From Acidobacteriaceae bacterium (GTDB lineage Bacteria; Acidobacteriota; Terriglobia; Terriglobales; Acidobacteriaceae), in assembly GCA_003133425.1 (NCBI GenBank), contig PKXI01000186.1, positions 1 through 17,298 on the forward strand: a stretch of DNA of 17,298 nt. The letters run 5' to 3'. Under the pieces are notes generated by a model. The model saw nothing but the letters and a program-made list of their open reading frames with translations. It made no database searches and was not told the origin of the DNA. Below, piece by piece: positions 13,066 to 17,298 of this stretch; positions within the stretch are counted from its first letter, which is position 1, and each line of letters begins with the position of its first letter. Position numbers and translations under genes: made by a program.

Positions 13066-15336
13066 GTGAAGTGGCTGATTCCCGCTTTCGCGGTGATCCT
13101 CGGATGCACCTCGGGCTGCTGGGCCTCGGCCCCCGCTCCGCTCGCTACAATGCACGCCGTTGCCTCGCTCACAAACGCCCAGGCGAGCGCGCAGTTGCCC
13201 GTTGCCTTCGAAGCCACGGTAATCTACTTCAACCGCGAGAACAAGGTCCTCAATGTTCAGGAGGGCAACGAGGCCATCTTTGTCAGGTCCGAGACGGATG
13301 CCCGGCTCGTTCCCGGCGATCGCGTCCTGATCAACGGAATAGTGCAACCAAGCTTTCTCCCCTACGTGGTCAGCAACAACATCATTCTGTTGCGCCATGG
13401 CATGCTTCCCAACGCAGTACCAGCCACCTACGACGACCTCGTCGGCAAGAAGTTCAATTGCAGGCTTGTGCGTGTTCACGGCGTCATCCGTGCCGCTGAT
13501 CTACTGACGAGCCCCATAATCCCTGGTGGCCGCCTGCAGCTGCTCATGGAGGGCGGATACATTGATATCGAAGTGGACAGCCACGATAAAGACGCGCTCA
13601 AGAACCTGCTGGACGCTGACGTTGAGATAACTGGCGCTGCCGGTAGAAAGTTCGACGGAAAGATGTAAGAGACGGGTGCCAAAGTCAAGGTCTCGTCTCT
13701 TGCTGACATTAAGATTCTCAGCCGCGCCGCCTCCAGTCCGTGGTCCCTTCCCCAGACCCCAATGGACGATATCGTTACCGGCATTCATATCCGCGATTTC
13801 ACCCGGAGGCTGCGGGTTCATGGAACCATCACCTACTTCCAACCCGGCTCGGCCGTTGTGCTCCAAAACGGCGCCTCGAGCCTTTGGGTCTCCACGCAGA
13901 CCAGTGAGCCTATGCAGATCGGCGATATCGCCGACGCGACCGGCTTCGCCGATACACACGACGCCCGTTTGACCTTGGCCTATGCTGAAGTTCAGGACAG
14001 CCAGTTGCAGGCGCCTGTTCCGCCAGTGTCAGCAACCTGGCACCAACTTGCTTTCTTTGGAAGAAGCGTACTTGGAGGCCACCAGTACGACTTGGTCTCC
14101 ATTGACGGGCGTTTGGTAGCAGAGGTTCGGGAGGCCATGCAGGATGAATATGTCATGGTCGCCGATGGGCGGGAATTCACCGCGATTTACCGTCATCCAC
14201 CCCCACCCACACAGCTTCCACCCATGCCGCAGGTTCCGCTGTACTCTACAATCCGGGTGACTGGCATCTGTGTGCCCCAGGCTGGCGAGCCTCTCAATGA
14301 CGAGGCGTCCTTCGATATTCTGATCCGCTCCTTTGACGACGTCCAGGTCGTCGCCAAACCCTCTCCGTTGACGGTCCACAACATGTTGATCGTCGTCCGC
14401 CTGCTCGTCGTCGTGGTGTTGCTTGTGGGAATCAGAAGCTTGGTACTTGAGCGGAGAGTTCGCCGGCAGAATGCCACAATGGCATACCTGGAGAAGCGGC
14501 GCAGGCACATCCTGCAGGACATCAACGGCTCTCGCCCGCTGGCCGAGATCATCGAGCAAATCACCGAGCTGGTTTCCTTCCGGCCGCAGGGCGCTCCATG
14601 CTGGTGCGAAATCGCCGATGGAGCTCAGCTCGGAAACCGGCCGCCGCGTCTCACTTCCCTGCGCGTCCTCCAAAACGAAATTCCAGGCCGCTCGGGAGCC
14701 GCACTCGGTAGGTTCTATGCCGCCTTTGACTCCGCCAGCAAGCCCCGCGCGGATCAACCTGAGGCTCTCGCAATGGGAACTGGCCTGGCTACGCTTGCAA
14801 TCGAGACTCGGCGACTCTACTCCGATCTGCTGCACCGCTCTGAGTTTGACCTGCTCACCGACATCCAAAACCGCTTCTCACTGGAGAAAAGTCTCGATGC
14901 CCTGATTCAAACGGCGCGCCAGACAGCCGGCATCTTCGGCCTCATCTATATCGACCTCGACGACTTTAAGCTGGTGAACGACAAATACGGGCACCATGTG
15001 GGAGACCTGTATCTGCAGGAAGCGGCGCTGCGCATGAAGCGGCAACTAAGGCCCAGCGACATTCTGGCGCGGCTGGGCGGCGATGAATTCGCCGTGCTGG
15101 TTCCCGTCGTACGAAGCCGGTCAGACGTCGAGGAGATCGCATTGCGGCTGGAGCGATGCTTTGACGAGCCCTTCGCCGCCCAGGATTACACTCTGCAGGG
15201 ATCGGCCAGCGTCGGAATCGCCCTCTACCCCGCGGACGCAACCACCATGCACGCTCTTCTCCGCGCCGCCGACGCCGCCATGTACAAAGCAAAAAATGCC
15301 AAGAAGACAACCTGCGAGATGCGGGTCTCCCTGTAG
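13066..15336 (+). pseudogene. Second membrane diguanylate cyclase, interrupted by one in-frame TAA
   Basis: A collinear paralogue of the upstream cyclase (756 residues plus the internal stop). It starts at GTG 13066, with GAGAGG (13051-13056) 9 nt upstream and a signal peptide (KWLIPAFAVILGC). The frame runs to 15336 with a single TAA at 13666-13668 (codon 201), where the paralogue has CAA (Gln) after the same FDGKM. Downstream the same frame continues intact: OB-like modules, membrane helix, GAF-like domain with CWC, I-site RPSD and GGDEF, all with conserved catalytic residues. The GGDEF domains of the two genes are about three-quarters identical by eye. The first in-frame ATG after the stop is 13762, with no Shine-Dalgarno and no signal peptide. 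As drawn, the gene gives a 200-aa secreted fragment and possibly a 524-aa remnant. It could be a recent pseudogene, a strain polymorphism, a sequencing error or a readthrough gene. Confidence 0.85.
13665..13703 (+). other. Hairpin whose base contains the internal TAA
   Basis: AAGAGACG (13667-13674) pairs perfectly with CGTCTCTT (13694-13701). The stem extends by a U-G pair (13666/13702) and a G-C pair (13665/13703), giving 10 pairs and a 19-nt loop. The stop codon forms part of the stem base. No such inverted repeat is seen at the same place in the upstream paralogue. Confidence 0.55.
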
Positions 15337-15360
15337 ATCCCTGACCTCATTCCGGAATGT

Positions 15361-15396
15361 CGCAAGAAAGAAGAGGCCCGGCTTGCGCCGGGCCTC
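15361..15396 (-). terminator. Intrinsic terminator of the rpoC transcription unit
   Basis: Arms 15373-15382 and 15387-15396 are perfectly complementary over 10 GC-rich pairs (GAGGCCCGGC) with a TTGC/GCAA tetraloop. On the minus strand the stem is followed directly by TTCTTTCTT, a pyrimidine-rich tail. It lies 28 nt after the rpoC stop. On the plus strand no T-run follows, so it serves rpoC rather than the cyclase gene. Confidence 0.85.
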
Positions 15397-15424
15397 GGAT
15401 AGTTCGAAGAAATTGCCGCCAATC

Positions 15425-17298
15425 TTACTCGGCAGCCATCTCTTCCGCTTCGCCTTCCTGGCGCATGAGCTCCAGTTCGCGCTCGGCCGCTTCAATCTCG
15501 GCCGTAACTTCCTGCTGCACGCGGGCTGCAGCTTCTTCCAGTTCAGGTGAGAGCTGGACGTTGCGGTAGTACTCCAGGCCCGTGCCCGCGGGAATCAAAC
15601 GTCCCACAATCACGTTCTCCTTGAGTCCGCGCAGGTTGTCAATCGCGCCGTTGATGCTGGCTTCGGTGAGTACACGCGTGGTCTCTTGGAAGCTGGCCGC
15701 GGAGATGAAGCTGTCGGTCGAGAGCGACGCCTTGGTGATGCCCAGCAGCAGCGGGCGCCCAATCGACGGACGGCCACCATTGGCAAGCACGCGCTCGTTC
15801 TCTTCGCGGAAGCGGAAGCGGTCAACCTGCTGTTCGAGCAGGAAGTTGGTGTCGCCCACTTCGTCGATCCGTACCCAACGCAGCATCTGCCGCACGATCA
15901 CTTCGATATGTTTATCTGAAATGGCCACGCCCTGCAGCCTGTACACTTCCTGGATTTCGTTCACCAGGTAAGACTGCAGTTCCTTTTCGCCCAGCACGGC
16001 AAGAATGTCGTGCGGGTTCAAGGGGCCGTCCATCAGCGGGTCACCTGCGCGCAGACGTTCGCCTTCCTGCACGTTCACGTGGATACCGCGCGGCACCGAG
16101 TATTCCTTCTCGTCGCCGTTGTCCGCGGTCACATAAATCTTTCGCTGTCCCTTGGCAACTTCGCCGAAGCGAACCACGCCGTCAATTTCCGAGATGATGG
16201 CCGTCTCACGCGGCTTGCGCGCTTCGAACAGCTCCACCACGCGAGGCAGACCGCCCGTGATGTCCTTGGTGCGCGTGCTCTCCTTGGGAATCTTCGCCAG
16301 CACGTCGCCCGGACCCACTTCGTCGCCGTCCTGAATCATCAGGTGGGCGCCGCGAGGCAGCAGGTAGCGTTTGTGAGCCTTGGCGTTCTTCACCACAAAG
16401 GCCGGCTGACGCTTTTCATCGGGAGAGTCGGCAACCACCCAACGCGAGAGGCCGGTGACTTCATCGACTTCTTCATTGAGCGTGATGCCTTCCTGCAGGT
16501 CCTTGAACTGCACCGCGCCGCCGATCTCGGTGAGAATGGCGTAGGTGTATGGATCCCACTCGGCCAGCAACTGGCCCAGCTTTACGTGCTCCCCGTCCTT
16601 CACGCGAAGGCGCGCGCCATATACCACCTGGTAACGCTCCTTCTCACGGCCACGGTCGTCCAGGATGGCCACCGAACCGGAGCGGTTCATTGCTACCAGC
16701 GTGCCGTCCTTGCTCTCAACGTAGTTCAGGTTGATGAAGCGCACAAAGCCGTTGTTCTTCGCATCCAGGCGCGACTTGTCCTGCACGCGGCTGGCTGTGC
16801 CGCCCACGTGGAAGGTACGCATGGTGAGCTGTGTTCCCGGCTCGCCGATGGACTGCGCAGCAATTACGCCGCAGGTTTCGCCGAGCTCGACCATGCGGCC
16901 GGAGCCCAGGTTGCGCCCGTAGCACAGCGCGCAAACGCCGCGCCGCGACTCGCAGGTCAGCACCGAGCGGATCTTCACCCTCTCGACGCCCGCGCCCTGA
17001 ATTGCCGAAGCGATATCTTCATCGACGCCCTGGTTCACATCCACAACGATGTTGCCGTCGTAGTCCTTGATGCGCTCCAGAGAAACACGGCCGATGATAC
17101 GGTCGCGAAGCTCTTCGATGATCTCGCCCGACTCAACGATCGATCCGACGTAGATGCCTTCCACCGTGCCGCAGTCATACTCGGTCACGATAACGTCCTG
17201 CGCCACGTCGACCAGGCGCCGCGTCAGGTAGCCGGAGTCGGCTGTCTTCAGCGCTGTGTCGGCAAGGCCCTTACGCGCGCCGTGCGTCGAGATGAAGT
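15425..17298 (-). CDS. rpoC: RNA polymerase beta' subunit, C-terminal part (5' end outside the window)
   Basis: About 623 codons, entering from the right edge in frame. The visible part begins in the bridge helix ([20 protein letters not shown], then [15 protein letters not shown]). Next comes the second zinc site: DCGTVEG supplies the first cysteine and [13 protein letters not shown] the other three. The trigger-loop region [21 protein letters not shown] follows. After it lie the jaw/SBHM-type segments ([51 protein letters not shown]) and the C-terminal block [31 protein letters not shown] in pieces. The tail is acidic ([11 protein letters not shown]). A GTG near 17206 is only a valine codon in the conserved stretch, not a start. 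rpoB would lie upstream, beyond the window. A strong terminator follows. Confidence 0.98.
   Translation of the reverse strand, partial: FISTHGARKGLADTALKTADSGYLTRRLVDVAQDVIVTEYDCGTVEGIYVGSIVESGEIIEELRDRIIGRVSLERIKDYDGNIVVDVNQGVDEDIASAIQGAGVERVKIRSVLTCESRRGVCALCYGRNLGSGRMVELGETCGVIAAQSIGEPGTQLTMRTFHVGGTASRVQDKSRLDAKNNGFVRFINLNYVESKDGTLVAMNRSGSVAILDDRGREKERYQVVYGARLRVKDGEHVKLGQLLAEWDPYTYAILTEIGGAVQFKDLQEGITLNEEVDEVTGLSRWVVADSPDEKRQPAFVVKNAKAHKRYLLPRGAHLMIQDGDEVGPGDVLAKIPKESTRTKDITGGLPRVVELFEARKPRETAIISEIDGVVRFGEVAKGQRKIYVTADNGDEKEYSVPRGIHVNVQEGERLRAGDPLMDGPLNPHDILAVLGEKELQSYLVNEIQEVYRLQGVAISDKHIEVIVRQMLRWVRIDEVGDTNFLLEQQVDRFRFREENERVLANGGRPSIGRPLLLGITKASLSTDSFISAASFQETTRVLTEASINGAIDNLRGLKENVIVGRLIPAGTGLEYYRNVQLSPELEEAAARVQQEVTAEIEAAERELELMRQEGEAEEMAAE

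Noticed and set aside
13762..15336. The second cyclase fragment as an independent gene starting at ATG 13762
   Set aside because: It begins in the middle of a sensor module, lacks a Shine-Dalgarno and a signal peptide, and continues the upstream frame exactly.
1..17298. CRISPR arrays, tRNA or rRNA genes, transposases, phage genes
   Set aside because: I saw no regularly spaced direct repeats of CRISPR size, no cloverleaf-like sequence and no mobile-element protein motifs on either strand.

Overview
The window is GC-rich bacterial chromosome and looks like Acidobacteriota (Terriglobia). This placement is inference, without a database search. It rests on the secreted GH35/DUF5597-type glycosidase, the diguanylate cyclases with OB-fold-like periplasmic modules, the secreted carboxypeptidase-regulatory-like protein, and the style of the rpoC C-terminal half. 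Most of the content is housekeeping: gatB, fabD, ddl and rpoC, plus an arginase. Lineage-specific membrane, secreted and signalling genes lie between them. There is no sign of a prophage, insertion sequence, CRISPR array, tRNA or rRNA.

Layout. 1-655 (minus): a DUF429-type gene that starts with GTG and runs off the left edge. 806-3973 (plus): secreted GH35 glycosidase, a hairpin, then gatB. 4093-4667 (minus): two genes overlapping by 4 bp, a LysW-like acidic zinc-ribbon protein followed by a small secreted beta-sandwich protein, with a good promoter and Shine-Dalgarno. 4729-5116 has no convincing gene. 5117-6967 (plus): a rhomboid-fold membrane protein lacking both catalytic residues, then fabD. 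7007-7892 (minus): a His-rich helical small protein and a single-pass membrane protein. 7893-8126: an intergenic stretch with two inverted arrays of ACTGNNN heptamers. 8127-10314 (minus): rocF then ddl. 10604-15336 (plus): two tandem paralogous membrane diguanylate cyclases, the second interrupted by one in-frame TAA. 15373-17298 (minus): the C-terminal half of rpoC with a textbook terminator, convergent with the cyclases.

The best leads are: (a) the second cyclase, in frame along its whole length except for one ochre codon where its paralogue has CAA, with that codon in the base of a hairpin absent from the paralogue; (b) the LysW-like carrier-type protein with a poly-glutamate tail instead of the usual C-terminus; (c) the rhomboid pseudoprotease; (d) several genes with a TAAAAT-like -10 box only 6-10 nt before the start codon and no Shine-Dalgarno, suggesting leaderless mRNAs; and (e) the inverted heptamer arrays.

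I did not find a clearly new multi-gene system. The tandem cyclases sense an unknown periplasmic signal through four OB-like modules each and would feed c-di-GMP signalling. The remaining genes act in cell-wall synthesis (ddl), fatty-acid synthesis (fabD), tRNA-dependent amidation (gatB), arginine breakdown (rocF) and transcription (rpoC).
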